DNA of 64,000 bases from Calendula officinalis (Eukaryota; Streptophyta; Magnoliopsida; Asterales; Asteraceae). Below, in pieces: positions 35,799-47,336 of the stretch; position 1 is the stretch's first letter; each line of letters starts with the position of its first letter. The notes beneath the pieces are model-generated. The model made no database searches. It worked only from the letters and a program-made list of their open reading frames with translations, and was not told the origin of the DNA. Location: positions 17,570,474 through 17,634,473 of the forward strand of contig OY970833.1 in the NCBI GenBank assembly GCA_963853835.1, read 5' to 3'. Position numbers and translations under genes: made by a program.

Positions 35799-37102
35799 CA
35801 GTCTGAGCCATCTGCTCAGGGGGAAACTGATCCTGACATACCTCAGCAGGTTCAAACTGAGCCATCTACTCAGGAAGAGAACAACCTACAAATTGTTGTT
35901 TATATGCCATTTGTGTGGCCAATTGCTGATGATGATGATGAACCAAATCCCGAGCCAACACAGAATTTCCTTAACTTTGCACTGGATATGGAAGATGAAA
36001 AAAGCTCTTCATCATCATCCTCCGATGATGAAGAGCCACCAGAAGAACCACAAAAGCCTCAGGATAATTTGGTTACAAGAGCACCTAGAAGGCCTGTAAC
36101 AAGAAGAATGTCAAGAGTTGTTATGTCCTCTGAATCAAGTGAGGAACCTGCTCCAGCTCCTCTAATCACTAGACCTAGAAGATCTGTTCGTGATGATGAG
36201 CAAGTTCCAAGGAAAACTACACAACACATAGAAGATGAGGCAGAAAAATACTTTTACTTACATGCTCTTGGCGTCAAAGAAGAACCAGAGACTGATCCTG
36301 ATACTGAGACTGATGTTCCTTCAACATCTCATAAAAAAAGAAGGAAAGGAGTTGGCCTTCGACAACAGTATTGGAAATCAGTTGCTCAAAGAACAAGGTA
36401 CAGAGAGACAAGGATGGATATACTGAGAAATAAATAATTTCTCAGTGTGAGAGACATAAGCTGGCTGAACATTGATGTCAACAAGATCAAGGTGAAGATG
36501 GTTGATGGATCAATTGTTGCAACCTGCACTCGGCCAGTCAGTCCTCCCATGAAGATCTTACTTCATGATATCCAAAACATGGGCCTCCAAGACAGGATCA
36601 TAATCAAAAAACTGATCAAGGAGTTGCCCTCAAGATCTTCTCAAGCTCATGTAATGATAGATGAAATCTGGGATGTTGCTACAGTATGCATTGATAAAGG
36701 CATACTATTTCTAGGGGAGTACATGGTACTCAGTGTAATGACTAAGGCATATAGAAACAACAGACCTGGATGTCTTAACACATTCATATTCCTAAATAAA
36801 TACCATGTTCCCCCTAACCTTGTTTTTCAGGACCAAAAGAGCAATATATATCCAACATCTGATATATGTACACTGACTCAGATGATAAGGAATGTTTCAT
36901 AACAGAAGAAGATCTTCCAAAGGCAGACGTCAGTCATCTGGTAGGGCTAAAGTGGTTGATAACCAAGAGAGAAGATTCTTGGTACAGAAAGAAGATTGTT
37001 GCTGTGCTATGGAATAGAAGAGATGAACTCAAAAAGAAGGATTATTTTGTCCACATCAAACAAGAAGTCTTCTATGAGCATGAAGCTATCAGCAGAGTAT
37101 GA
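35799..37102 (+). pseudogene. env-like gene of element C, 3' part
   Basis: Continues the env-like frame right after the copia relic. First come more Pro/Glu-rich repeats of the same SEPSAQGE style. Then an acidic and Ser-rich tract (35925-36050), an Arg-rich segment (RRPVTRRMSR), and a TAA at 36435. The same frame reopens at 36447 into a compact domain (DISWLNIDVNKIKVKMV...). A frameshift near 36865 moves the C-terminal part (LVGLKWLITKREDSWYRKK) to another frame, ending at 37102. Three lesions in addition to the insertion. I do not recognise the C-terminal domain. Confidence 0.65.
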
Positions 37103-37164
37103 AGAAGAAGACTCTGCAGCTTTATTTTTGTACTTCTCTTTGTAATAATGTCTTGTTATCATTA

Positions 37165-37176
37165 GATGGGGGAGAT
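37165..37176 (+). promoter_or_regulatory. Polypurine tract of element C
   Basis: GATGGGGGAGAT directly before the 3' LTR. The GGGGGAGA core is the form usual in Sireviruses. Confidence 0.88.
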
Positions 37177-37661
37177 TGGTAGGACAAAAAGTCTTACCCC
37201 TTGGGATCTTAAGATAACAAGACAACCTAGACTAGCTTAGAATAATTTGTAGAATAATATAGCTAAGTCTTGGTCCAATACTGAGTAGACAGTTTTGGTC
37301 ACTCAGTATTGACATCCAATACTGAATACAAGGACTGAGTAAACATTTCCATGTTTACTCGACCGGATCAAATCCCTTTGATCTCGGTCACTTTCCTTTT
37401 CTTTGTCCTTATACTACTCCTTGCCTATCTTGTGAGATCTCTATAACACTATAAATATAGATCAATTGGCAAAGGAGTACTCACAAATTTACGCTTTCAC
37501 TTTTATATTCTTGTAATTCATTAGTGGTCTTGCTATTCCGCAGCATACCACACTTATTGGAATTATGCATTTGACTATAATCTTGTTCAATACATTATTT
37601 GTCTTAAGTATTCAAAACTCTATCAATTATACAAGCAATCAAGGGTTGTTATGACCTAACA
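37177..37661 (+). repeat. 3' LTR of element C
   Basis: 485 bp, TGGTAGGAC to CTAACA, aligned with 19973-20471. The TATAAATA box at 37450-37457 is intact here. U3 keeps the paired AATACTGAGT and ACTCAGTATT words, with the inverted repeat slightly shortened. Confidence 0.92.
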
Positions 37662-37764
37662 AGGCTCACGATCCACAAGATATCAACGAGAAGCTCGGAA
37701 TGTAAACTACGAAAGTCAAGAAGGTACGGGATCTTGATTCTGTCCTGAAGCAGGTCAAAATCCG
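37662..37764. repeat. Satellite array, block 3 (part of one monomer)
   Basis: AGGCTCACGATCCACAAGAT through GCAGGTCAAAATCCG, in register with block 2 after element C is removed. It is cut at 37765 by the LTR of element D. Confidence 0.9.
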
Positions 37765-38776
37765 TGAAGGGATTTAATGAAAAGCATCTCCCACTGAAGG
37801 GATTTAATGAAGACAAAAAGGAAAATAGTTAGAAGACAATCTGGGGATTAGTTCCTCAGATTGTGGATAACTGAATCTGATCAGTTCGGATTTCAGTTAC
37901 CCAGCTACACTATTTGATCACGATCTGAAACAACGATCGGTTCCCCGTGCGAAATCAGATACTGGTTAACAGATCAGATAGTTGTAGCAGGTTCAGCGCA
38001 CATTGGACAATAACGTTGAACCATTGAACAAATATTTCTCTAAGCAAAACTCTTAGTGAAGGTCACTGAAGCTGAAGGTCACTGAAGCTGAAGGCCATCT
38101 GAAGTAGCATGAGTATCCGAAGACTCATGGCTACCTGCAGCGTACAAAGTCCTAAAGTTTCAGTGTCACAGAAAGACACAAGTAAAGCACAAGTCACTGG
38201 ATCGCTGATAAAGGAAATGTCCTGCAAATCTTCTAGAAGATATCGGCGATCACAAGACGACATAAAGTACTGTCAGAATTTCGTTAGTCGTGCTCGTCCC
38301 ATGAAGTATCCTCTGCACCAACGGAATTCTCACACGTGGAATCGATCGATCATTCCTTTGGCGCTACGTTTCCCAATACTATAAATTGAGGACTTAAACG
38401 ATCGATTTCTGTGTGCACCCAACAAGGTTACACGCTGCTGAAATTACTCCAAAACTTTATTCCTTTGAGCAGAGTGTAAACCACCAGTTATCCTTAGTTA
38501 TCTGATTCGAGAATTGAATCTTCATAACGAAGGTGTCTGGTCTTGTGCTGGATCATTTGTTGATCACAAACTTGTCTTAGATAATATCTGTTGTTGTCTA
38601 TCACATGCAAGCTGTTTAGTTAGGATTAGTTCTTAGCTATTCCGCAAACTGCTTGCATCTTTATTGTAGCAATATTGATTAATAAAGAAAAGTTTAAAAA
38701 GTGTTGTGTTGCCATTATTTTAAATTGATCAGTGAAAGTGTATAGGTGTAGAAATTCACTTATTACGGGACTAACA
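37765..38776 (+). repeat. 5' LTR of element D
   Basis: Runs from TGAAGGGATTTAATGA to CTAACA, 1012 bp. The first words recur at 37794, so the true start could be either copy. A TATAAAT box is at 38380-38386 and fits the LTR promoter. No partner LTR is visible. Confidence 0.7.
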
Positions 38777-38778
38777 AT

Positions 38779-38793
38779 TGGTATCAGATCAGG
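38779..38793 (+). promoter_or_regulatory. Primer-binding site of element D
   Basis: TGGTATCAGATCAGG, 2 nt after the LTR. It is the initiator tRNA-Met type, with one change from the usual TGGTATCAGAGC. Confidence 0.8.
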
Positions 38794-38835
38794 ACAATTA
38801 ATTCATAATTGTTGATCTGCTTATTTACTGATCAA

Positions 38836-39258
38836 ATGGGTGAAAAGATATCACAAATGAATATTGGTTCGAAGACAAATGCCCCTGTTCTTACTGATGA
38901 TGATTTTGGTATGTGGAGAATCTGTTTTCTGGGATTTGTCGAACATCAGAATGACCTGGAACCAGATATTCTTATCAATGGTCCATATATTCCAAAAATG
39001 TTCGTTCCAAGTACAACTGTTTCAAAGAAGAAGAAGAAGGAAAGAGGTGATAAAGATGATGAAGAAGAAGAAGATCTGTCTGATGTTGAAGAACCCAAAC
39101 CCTGAGATCAATGGTCAGAGGTAGATAAAAAGCTAGCGGGCTTAGACGCTGAAATCTGGTTCCTCCTTCAAACATCCCTCCCAAGTCTTATTCTTATCTC
39201 AGTGAATGAATGTAAAACTGCCAAAGAGATATGTGATATTTTGATAACATCTTATGAA
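38836..39258 (+). pseudogene. gag: gag of element D, N-terminal part
   Basis: A frame open from an upstream codon at 38809 gives a likely start at ATG 38836 (MGEKISQMN). It has the copia Gag signature with a DDFGMWRICFLGFVE segment and then a Lys- and acid-rich insert. A TGA at 39103 interrupts it. The same frame continues through KLAGLDAEIWFLLQ to SYE at 39258, where element B is inserted. The rest is at 47337. With B and the 5-bp duplication removed the frame is continuous across the join. Confidence 0.82.
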
Positions 39259-40381
39259 TGAAGGGTTTCATAACACTGATTGACCACTTGGGTCAACCTC
39301 CCAGTTCACTTGGTTCGACCATACTGACATGAACATGACTCTTGTCGGTTAAACCAACTAGCTAGTTTAATCCCTAAAGCGGAACTGAGATTAAACTTAA
39401 TCCTTAAACCCTAAAGGATTGGGATCTTGGAAATATAGAAAAGATTAACAATGAAGAAAGCTTGTACGAATAACTCGAACACACACACACACCCTTGTGG
39501 TGTTCGTCGACCACCAACCAAGAACCCTAGGATTCTTGGTGGCCGAATTCGTACAAAAGAAAAGGGGAAAAGGGTTTTCCAAAACATACCTCAATCTTGC
39601 TTAAGTAAGTCCACTGATGATAAACACAACGAGCGACCTTCTAGTTGATCTTTGTAATGATCTTCAATCTTCAAGTCTTGAAGAATATGAAGAACGAACG
39701 AAGAACGACGAACACAAGACCTTGTGTTCTTGTAGGTTCGGCCGAATAGGGGGAGAGGGAGGCTAGGGTTCTTTTTGTGGAGTGTCAAGCAATAAACAAG
39801 GAACCCCAAGCCTTCTATTTATAATAGAAAGACTTTCACTTAGGGCCCTTCTAGTTTAATTAATATTAATCATTAATTAAACTTATACTTTTACACATTA
39901 AACCCTTGTAGTTTAACTAGTTATTATTGTCCCACTTAATTATTAAATGTCTATTATTACACACTTATATATTTTTCGTGTATATCACATATACGAAATA
40001 TACACTTTGTATTAATACTTTTAATAATTAATTATATAATAATTTTTATATATTTTAGACAATAATATTATCCAACACCATATGATTTAATTGCTTTAAA
40101 TCATATTATGGATAATTTATAATTAACACATTGTATATTTACTCAATCTAGTAAATGTACAAACACTTGTATCAATTAGTTTGGTTAAACTAATCTAGTA
40201 TTAAGTTGAACTTAACTTAATACTTAACTTGATTCATAAATGACTATTATGAATAATTCCTCTTTCAAGTATCATTACATATCTTACTCGTATTACATGC
40301 ACTCACCGGTGTGACCCTTAAGTGTTTCGTAGGCATGGATGTATCATCATAGGTTGACTAACTGTGCACATAATTCCTACA
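39259..40381 (-). repeat. 3' LTR of copy B
   Basis: 1123 bp, from TGAAGGGTTTCAT to TTCCTACA on the plus strand. The minus-strand TATAAATA box is at 39816-39823. Confidence 0.92.
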
Positions 40382-40392
40382 GACTCCCACTT
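40382..40392 (-). promoter_or_regulatory. Polypurine tract of copy B
   Basis: The minus strand reads AAGTGGGAGTC next to the 3' LTR, preceded by GCAC. It is identical to the tract of element E at 59605-59618. Confidence 0.85.
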
Positions 40393-42813
40393 GTGCAAGT
40401 TCGTAACCTTAGCTTGATGACACGAGCTACAACGCTCCTCTAGATAGGCACGTATGTAACCAAACCCATAAAAACAGCTTTGTAACCCAGGTATAGTTTT
40501 TGAGAAACTCCTTTAATAGCGTTGCCTAGTAAAGAACACTCCGTCTTTACTTCTTGGGTAACGTGTTAGGTTCATCCCTTGCAGCACGATATTTGTGATA
40601 ATGAATACGAGCATGGTAGAAGTTATCAACTCCTGTATACGAAATCATTTCTTGACTGCTTGATTTAAACTGTTGTGATAAAGGAAAAAGAACGAATCAG
40701 TTCGCTTTTTGGGCATGGCCATGCACTTGTCAGTTTTCATCATGTCAAGGGACCCATACATATCTCTCCTAAAAAGGAGGCGCGATTACCATCTTGTTAT
40801 ATTTCGATTTATAATACAACTTCCTTTGAACCCAGTAAAGCCTTGTTATGACAACCATATTTCAGGTTTGTCTAAGACGAACCAAAGTACAATAGTCATT
40901 GTATCCTAAACCAAATACCTCAGGCTTAAGGACAATCCTAGTGAATAATAATTTTGAACTTTTCAACCATGAAGTATTATCACGGTGGTCAATCCAATAT
41001 TCGTCGAGCTCCAACAGAATATCACCGATATTTGGTTTACACAAAAACTTGTGTACCTATCTTCGAAGAACTTCGAATCTACCACCAAATACCGCGATGA
41101 AATCAAGGTTTCCAACAAGACGAGTAGTCACGGATTTATATCTTTTTGAATAAAGAGACTTTTATTCATGGATATTGTAAAACATACAAAGTCTGAATAA
41201 CAGTGATACTAACTCATGCATTATTCCTCACTGGACATGGATACCGAATTATTACTTATTTCTTTCGTTTGTATTGATTTCTCAGTGACTCTTAATTGTA
41301 ACTTTTATCACTAATTACAATTTAGTCATCTCTATTAAACTAAAGACTTATGACGAGTATTTTAAAAAATACTATTACTTGTGTCTTTGCTAGATATTGT
41401 TCATGCAACATTAGAACATATTCTAGTCTTGCCCTTTTTATATGATTCGTTAAACATATGAGGAATGGAAAATAGCTCCTTTAGTTTCTTGAATCTATAA
41501 AACTTGCCTTGTAACTAAATCTCTTTTAGCTATTTAATTTGTAGATACTTTTACTAGTTAAAGAAATTTCCTTAAATTATTAACTTATTCACTGGAGTGT
41601 GAACATCCTATTAGATATGCAATAATTAATCACAAGACTTTTGACCACGCTATTAGGCTTGCAATAATCTAATCAAAGATCATTTATTTCTCTTAACTCT
41701 TTGACTAACGACTTGGTAATTCCTTGTTGTTAATATCTCACTAACTTACTAAACTCATTAATGTCTTTAATGAATTATGTTAGACATGGCTCCCACTAAG
41801 TTTTATGGAATTTAAGCATCAATTAAACTATCATTTTGTCCAAGTCAAGACTTTGACCCTTCTGTCAATAACTTGTAGTTTAATCTTTTAAAAATTCTAT
41901 CAATAATTAAAATCATCCTTTGGATTTGCGAATATCCAATATTCCTGTTTAGGGAATTATGACTTTTATTGATTACTGTATCTAACAAGTATGAAACACT
42001 TGAGATGATACTTTCAATTCTTAAATACTGTAGTATTCTTTTAAGAACTTCATTTAATGCAGAAGTCATTCCTTGGATTTCTTAGATATATATTATTCCT
42101 ATTAGGGAATTATGACTTGATTAAATATCGTATTAATTACAAGTATGAAACACTTGCGTTTAATACATTTAGTTCTTAAATACTTTAATATTGTTTGACC
42201 TTCTTAGGAGTATATTTAATCTCTAAGTCATTTCTTTGATTTTGCGAATATCCAACATTCCTTGTTAGGGAAGTATGACCTCATTAAATCCTTTACTATA
42301 AGTATGAAACACTTGTAATAATACCTTTAAAGTCCACCTTGATTATATCTAATATAATCATACTATATTAATACTAATATTTAAAACGTGCTATTATAAG
42401 TAATGACTATTAGTTTAAGATGTTTTGACTAGGTTCAATAACTTTTGAACCTTATGCTTCCATAAAACCTCCTAAATACTTTAGAAGAATCAAATAAATA
42501 TAAAACATGAGATATTAAGTAAATCAAAAACTTGACTTACAATGTAGTCATAACCCTTGACTAATGTAATTGTCACACATGCACACATAACATAATTCAA
42601 CCATGGATTCTTATTGATTAAAACCAAAAAGCTTGTTTTAACATAAAATAAAAATTATCCAACAAAATTGAAATTGTTTTACTGAATCCATAAAATATTG
42701 AATTATAAAATCCTGGTGCTCGTGGGATCATCACCATCTCATGTCGGTCATCATCACTTTCCATCTCCTCCTGCAATAAACGACTGCAAAAGTTAGATTA
42801 CTCGTAACGTACT
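40393..42813 (-). other. Non-coding interval between gag and 3' LTR, copy B
   Basis: Counterpart of 7449-9891, with the same block order and the three-unit tandem repeat at about 41911-42330. No pol motif. A short acidic frame at about 42705-42770 (minus) is shared with copy A. Confidence 0.7.
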
Positions 42814-43734
42814 TTACAAGTATCTTAAAAGTGATTTAAGGAGTTTGGTCGTGTTACCTGAGGAACTAGCAATTCCTCCACCACCTGCACCCTTAGGACA
42901 ATTTCTTTTCCAGTGCCCAGCCTTGCCACATTTGAAGCACCGATTCTCGGTCCTCGCGGTGTTAGGCTTCCCCTTCTTGACCTTTTGTTTGACACCTTTA
43001 CCATTTGGCACTCCTTGGTTAGGATTTGCTTTACCCTTTCCTTTACCACCACGTCCTTTTCTCTTCTTGCCACCGCCACTGCCATTACCGATCATCAGAA
43101 CATTCTTAGATTTGGTTCCCAAACTCAATTCAGCTGTCTTGAGCATTGAATGTAGCTCAGCAATGGATTTCTCCATATTATGCATATTGTAGTTGACTAC
43201 AAAGGGCTTGTAGTCATCAGATAACGAATTGAGTATAGTGTCTGTTGCCATTTGCAACGGTATGGGGTGACCGAGTCTAGACAGGTGATCCATGTGCCCC
43301 TTCATTTTCACGACATGGGCACTCACCGGCGTTCCTTTGACCATCTTGCATGAGTTGAAAGCTCGATTGATGTCAAACCTCTCAGTGCGAGCTTGCTCTT
43401 GAAATGAATCTCTTAGTTGCTGGATCTTTTCAAACGCAGGCACATCCATAAGTCCCGCTTGTAACTCGGGACTCATAGTGGCGAGCATTAGACAGCTCAC
43501 ATCGAGTGCATCACTGACATGCTTATCATAAGCTTGGCTCGTTTCAGCTCTTGCATTTGCGGCAGGGACATTTGGTACTACTCTCTCCAAGACATACCAC
43601 TTTCTCTCATGCCTGAGCACAATGCGAAGATTGCGCTCCCAATTGAGAAAGTTTGACCCAGTTAACTTGTCTTTTTCTAGGATTGAGCGAAGTTAGAGAT
43701 TGTTGGTACTTGTCGTTGTGGTTGTTGCTGCCAT
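42814..43734 (-). pseudogene. gag: gag of copy B, one early stop
   Basis: The ATG at 43732-43734 matches the start in copy A. Codon 14 is a stop (TAA at 43693-43695) where copy A reads Ser. After that the frame is open to 42814. It holds the UBN2-like helices (FEKIQQLRDSFQEQ, LNSLSDDYKPFVVNY), a Gly/Lys-rich basic linker and an intact CCHC knuckle, CFKCGKAGHWKRNC. An internal ATG at 43620 could give 268 residues but would miss the conserved LTGSNFLNWE block. The single lesion suggests a fairly recent loss. Confidence 0.9.
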
Positions 43735-46270
43735 CTACAAATCAAACCCAGTTTAATTAGTAATCATCAATAAACATTCTCTAAAATATATTATAAACCC
43801 ATAATTAATATTTTAGGCCTAGGATCCATATATCACATTCTCGCCGCAAGGTTTGGGCACTTCCCGACGAGACATGCTGTTTCTGGTAGGTAACATCCTT
43901 ACCGATCGTATCAAGACTTGACACGATTCCTTGGGATCGTAGAATCTTTTGACTTATAACCTATTTCAACCTTGTACAATCTAATTGTACATTTCTAAGT
44001 TGCAATAAAGTCTAGTATGTTTATTCTACTCAAGTACTTTTTGGGCCGGGACTCCCGATTATCACCAAAGTAGATCAGACAATCTAAGACAATGCGATGT
44101 TCTACGCCGGGACTCCCGATTATCACAGAACCTTACGCACCCTAACACTCGCAATGATTTGAATTCATATCTAAGGTTCTTTCTCCTTACAATATGAATA
44201 TCGTTTAACAAGTGTGGTGTTCCATTAGGTGGATAGTACTTAGATCTAAGATTTTCTTGGGTTTGTTTAAGTCTTTGAACTAAACTTAATCCTTATTCCA
44301 ATCTTAATCCTTATTTAAAATGTGTGACTTGTGAATTCAAGAATTCAATCAAGACACCTTTTTAAATCTTAAGAACTTTTTCTGTAAAACTTATAGTTTC
44401 AAAAGTTGCGCGAGGTGTACAAAACGTTTTACTAGGTTTTGTGAAAAACTTTATCTATAATAAAACTTGCTCGTTTTATTTACTGGAAAAACTTAAACCT
44501 TATGTTAAACATTAAAATGTGAATTTTTATTCCTTTATGATTCATAAACTTGAATCATAATCCTAGCTTAACACACCTTGTTTTTCACTTGTTTAATAAT
44601 AAAATTAAACATTTGTTTTGATTTATTAGATTCGACCAAAACTTATGTCTTAGCGACACATTTATTAACATTGTGATTTTCTTGTGTAGCTCCCACTAGC
44701 TCCAACAACCATGATGGAACTTCAGCAAACACAATCACCGGTCTATACTTGGTGAAACTAATAAACTAATAATTCTTAGTTTGTTTAAACCTTTCTTGCA
44801 TTTAACTTGAACTAGTTAAATATAGGTTCTAAATTTCCTATGTTATTTAATCATTGATCTTTAATCTAGTATTTTATATGGCTTGTAAAACCCTTATATT
44901 ATACTGGTATAATTTACTAGTTATTATAGCTTATAACTTTAATAATATATAACTTTGTATATTTCTAGTTTATCATATAATTTACTAGTTATAATAGCTT
45001 ATAACTTTATACACTTTATAATAATAATATATAACTTTGTACTTTCTAGTTTAAATTATATAACAACATATACAATAACTAGTTATATTTTAACCTTTAA
45101 GATCAAAATAACATTTCCCTTTTAATGTTCCATTTAATCTTGTATTTAATATGTATAATTTATTACTTTAAAAAAAACTTATAATATTCAAATAAGAATA
45201 TTACACCTAATTTATACATATGTATTTTAACTTGATCTAATTAAAATACGTATAAACTATTTTATCTTTTAAAATCCATTTTTAAATAATTTGGAAAAAA
45301 TCCGAAAATTATATATAATAATATAAATACATCTTGTTAATTTTAAAACTTTAAAATTAACACTTCCCTTTCATCCGTAATTAAATTCTGTTGATTAAAC
45401 CCTTATCTTGTTCTTGATCAATTAAAACTAGGTTACAATTTTCTTGATCAGTGACACTTCTTAGTTAAAGATTAATCCTAATTTATCCTATTTAAACAAT
45501 TATTAAACTTTGTTTAAATTCTAGGATAGATTATAACTTTAATAATTTTATTTAAACTTGTTCATTTACATCTTCTAAACAAAACTTTGTCTAGATTTCT
45601 AGATTTAAAGAACTAGCTTTAATAAACTTATTAAAACAATAATCAAACCTTATTAAACATAAACTTGTTTAATTCTCTAGGTTCTAGATTATGTTCTTGA
45701 TTAATCCTATCAACCAATTAAACTAAACTAGTTTAATGTTCTTGGTCCTAGGTTACTTCTAGGGTTCGAAATTCCTTAGGCCTAAGAAACTTTTCCACCA
45801 ATTAAACTAAGCTAGTTTAATCAAACTTGGTGTCCAAGTATCTCATGATTTTTGAAATCTAGGGAGAAAAGGAAAGAATCTTTTTTGACCAATTAGACTA
45901 ATAACTAGTTTAACATGCTTGGTCCTAGATTTTGAAGATCAAAGTAAAAAGGAAAGAATCCTCTTGACCAAAAATTTTGACATTCTTGATCCTAGGGTTC
46001 TTGTAAATTTCGAAATTTCTAGGGTTAGGGAAAGTATCCTCTTAACCAATTAAACTTAACTAGTTTAATGTTCTTGGTCCTAGGGTTCTTTCTAGAACTT
46101 GAAATTACTAGGGTTTAGAATCCTTATGACCAATTAAACTAAATTGTTTAACATTCTTGGTCTAGGGTTCTTTACCCTTTTCAAAATCTTCAAGGAAGAT
46201 CAAAAAGAGGAAGAACATGGAAATTAAACAAACAAAAATTTGTTATTCTTGTTTAGATTTCTAAACCAGG
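43735..46270 (-). other. Leader region of copy B
   Basis: Long non-coding leader of about 2.5 kb. It contains the paired leader motif ACTCCCGATTATCA near 44050 and 44111, the intact empty site of the Helitron (near 45318), and repeated CTAGTTTAA and CCTAGGGTTCTT phrases toward the 5' LTR. No coding capacity recognised. Confidence 0.7.
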
Positions 46271-46282
46271 GCTCTGATACCA
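46271..46282 (-). promoter_or_regulatory. Primer-binding site of copy B
   Basis: GCTCTGATACCA on the plus strand, which is TGGTATCAGAGC on the minus strand, 1 nt inside the 5' LTR. It is the initiator tRNA-Met type and fixes the element's orientation. Confidence 0.93.
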
Positions 46283-46283
46283 C

Positions 46284-47331
46284 TGAAGGGTTTCATAACA
46301 CTGATTGACCACTTGGGTCAACCTCCTAGTTCACTTGGTTCGACCATACTGACAAGAACATGACTCTTGTCGGTTAAACCAACTAGCTAGTTTAATCCGT
46401 AAAGCGGAACTAAGATTAAAATTAATCCTTAAACCCTAAAGGATTGGGATCTTGGAAATCTAGAAAAGATTAACAAGGAAGAAAGCTTGTACGAATAACT
46501 CGAACACACACACACCCTTGTAAGTCCACTGATGATGATGAACAGAACATACCTTAATCTTGCTTAAGTAAGTCCACTGATGATGAACACAACGAGCGAC
46601 CTTCTAGTTTATCCTTGTAATGATCTTCAATCTTAAAGTCTTGAAGAATATGAAGAACGAAGAACACAAGAACTTGTGTTCTTGTAGGTTCGGCCGAATA
46701 GGGGGAGAGGGAGGCTAGGGTTCTTTTTGTGGAGTGTCAAGCAATAAACAAGGAACCCCAAGCCTTCTATTTATAATCAAAGGACTTTCACTTAGGGCCT
46801 TTCTAGTTGAATTAATATTAATCATTAATTAAAGTTATACTTTTACACATTAAACCCTTGTAGTTTAACTAGTTATTATTGTCCCGCTTAATTAATAAAT
46901 GTCTAGTATTACACACTTATATATTTCGTGTATATCACATATACGAAATATACACTTTGTATTAATACTTTTAATAATTAATTATATAATAACCTTTATA
47001 TAATTTAGACAATAATATTATCCAACACCATATGATTTAATTTCTTTAAATCATGTTATGGATAATCTATAATTAACACATTGTATATTTACTCAATCTA
47101 GTAAATGTACAAACACTTGTATCAATTAGTTTGGTTAAACTAATCTAGTATGAAGTTGAACTTAACTTAATACTTAACTTGATTCATAAATGACTATTAT
47201 GAATCATTCCTCTTCCAAGTATCATTACATATCTTACTCGTATTACATGCACTCACCGGTGTGACCCTTAAGTATTACGTAGGCATGGATGTATCATCAT
47301 AGGTTGACTAACTGTGCACATAATTCCAACA
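46284..47331 (-). repeat. 5' LTR of copy B
   Basis: 1048 bp. It lacks a block of about 80 bp present in the other LTR and has a partial duplication of TAAGTCCACTGATGATG near 46521-46580. The minus-strand TATAAATA box is at 46768-46775. Confidence 0.92.
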
Positions 47332-47336
47332 ATGAA

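Larger units (their letters stand above)
19973..37661 (+). mobile_element. Element C: Sirevirus-like Ty1/copia retrotransposon with env-like gene
   Basis: TG at 19973 and CA at 37660-37661, flanked by GGGCT and AGGCT (one mismatch) in the satellite. Order is LTR, tRNA-Met type primer-binding site, gag with two CCHC knuckles, protease, integrase, reverse transcriptase, RNase H, an env-like gene, polypurine tract GATGGGGGAGAT and LTR. Integrase before reverse transcriptase marks Ty1/copia. The extra gene and GGGGGAGA tract fit the Sirevirus (SIRE/Maximus) lineage. All genes are broken. A minus-strand copia relic is inserted at 29610-35793. Confidence 0.93.
39259..47331 (-). mobile_element. Gag-only LTR retrotransposon, copy B (TR-GAG type)
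   Basis: Complete copy on the minus strand. It is bounded by TG at 39259 and CA at 47331 and has a perfect target duplication ATGAA (39254-39258 and 47332-47336). Both LTRs, polypurine tract, primer-binding site and gag are present; pol is absent. Total length is 8073 bp. It interrupts the gag of element D. Confidence 0.95.

Noticed and set aside
39405..39425. Telomere-like CCTAAA/CCCTAA words in LTRs
   Set aside because: Single short occurrences inside LTR sequence conserved at 6463 and 46430; no tandem array.
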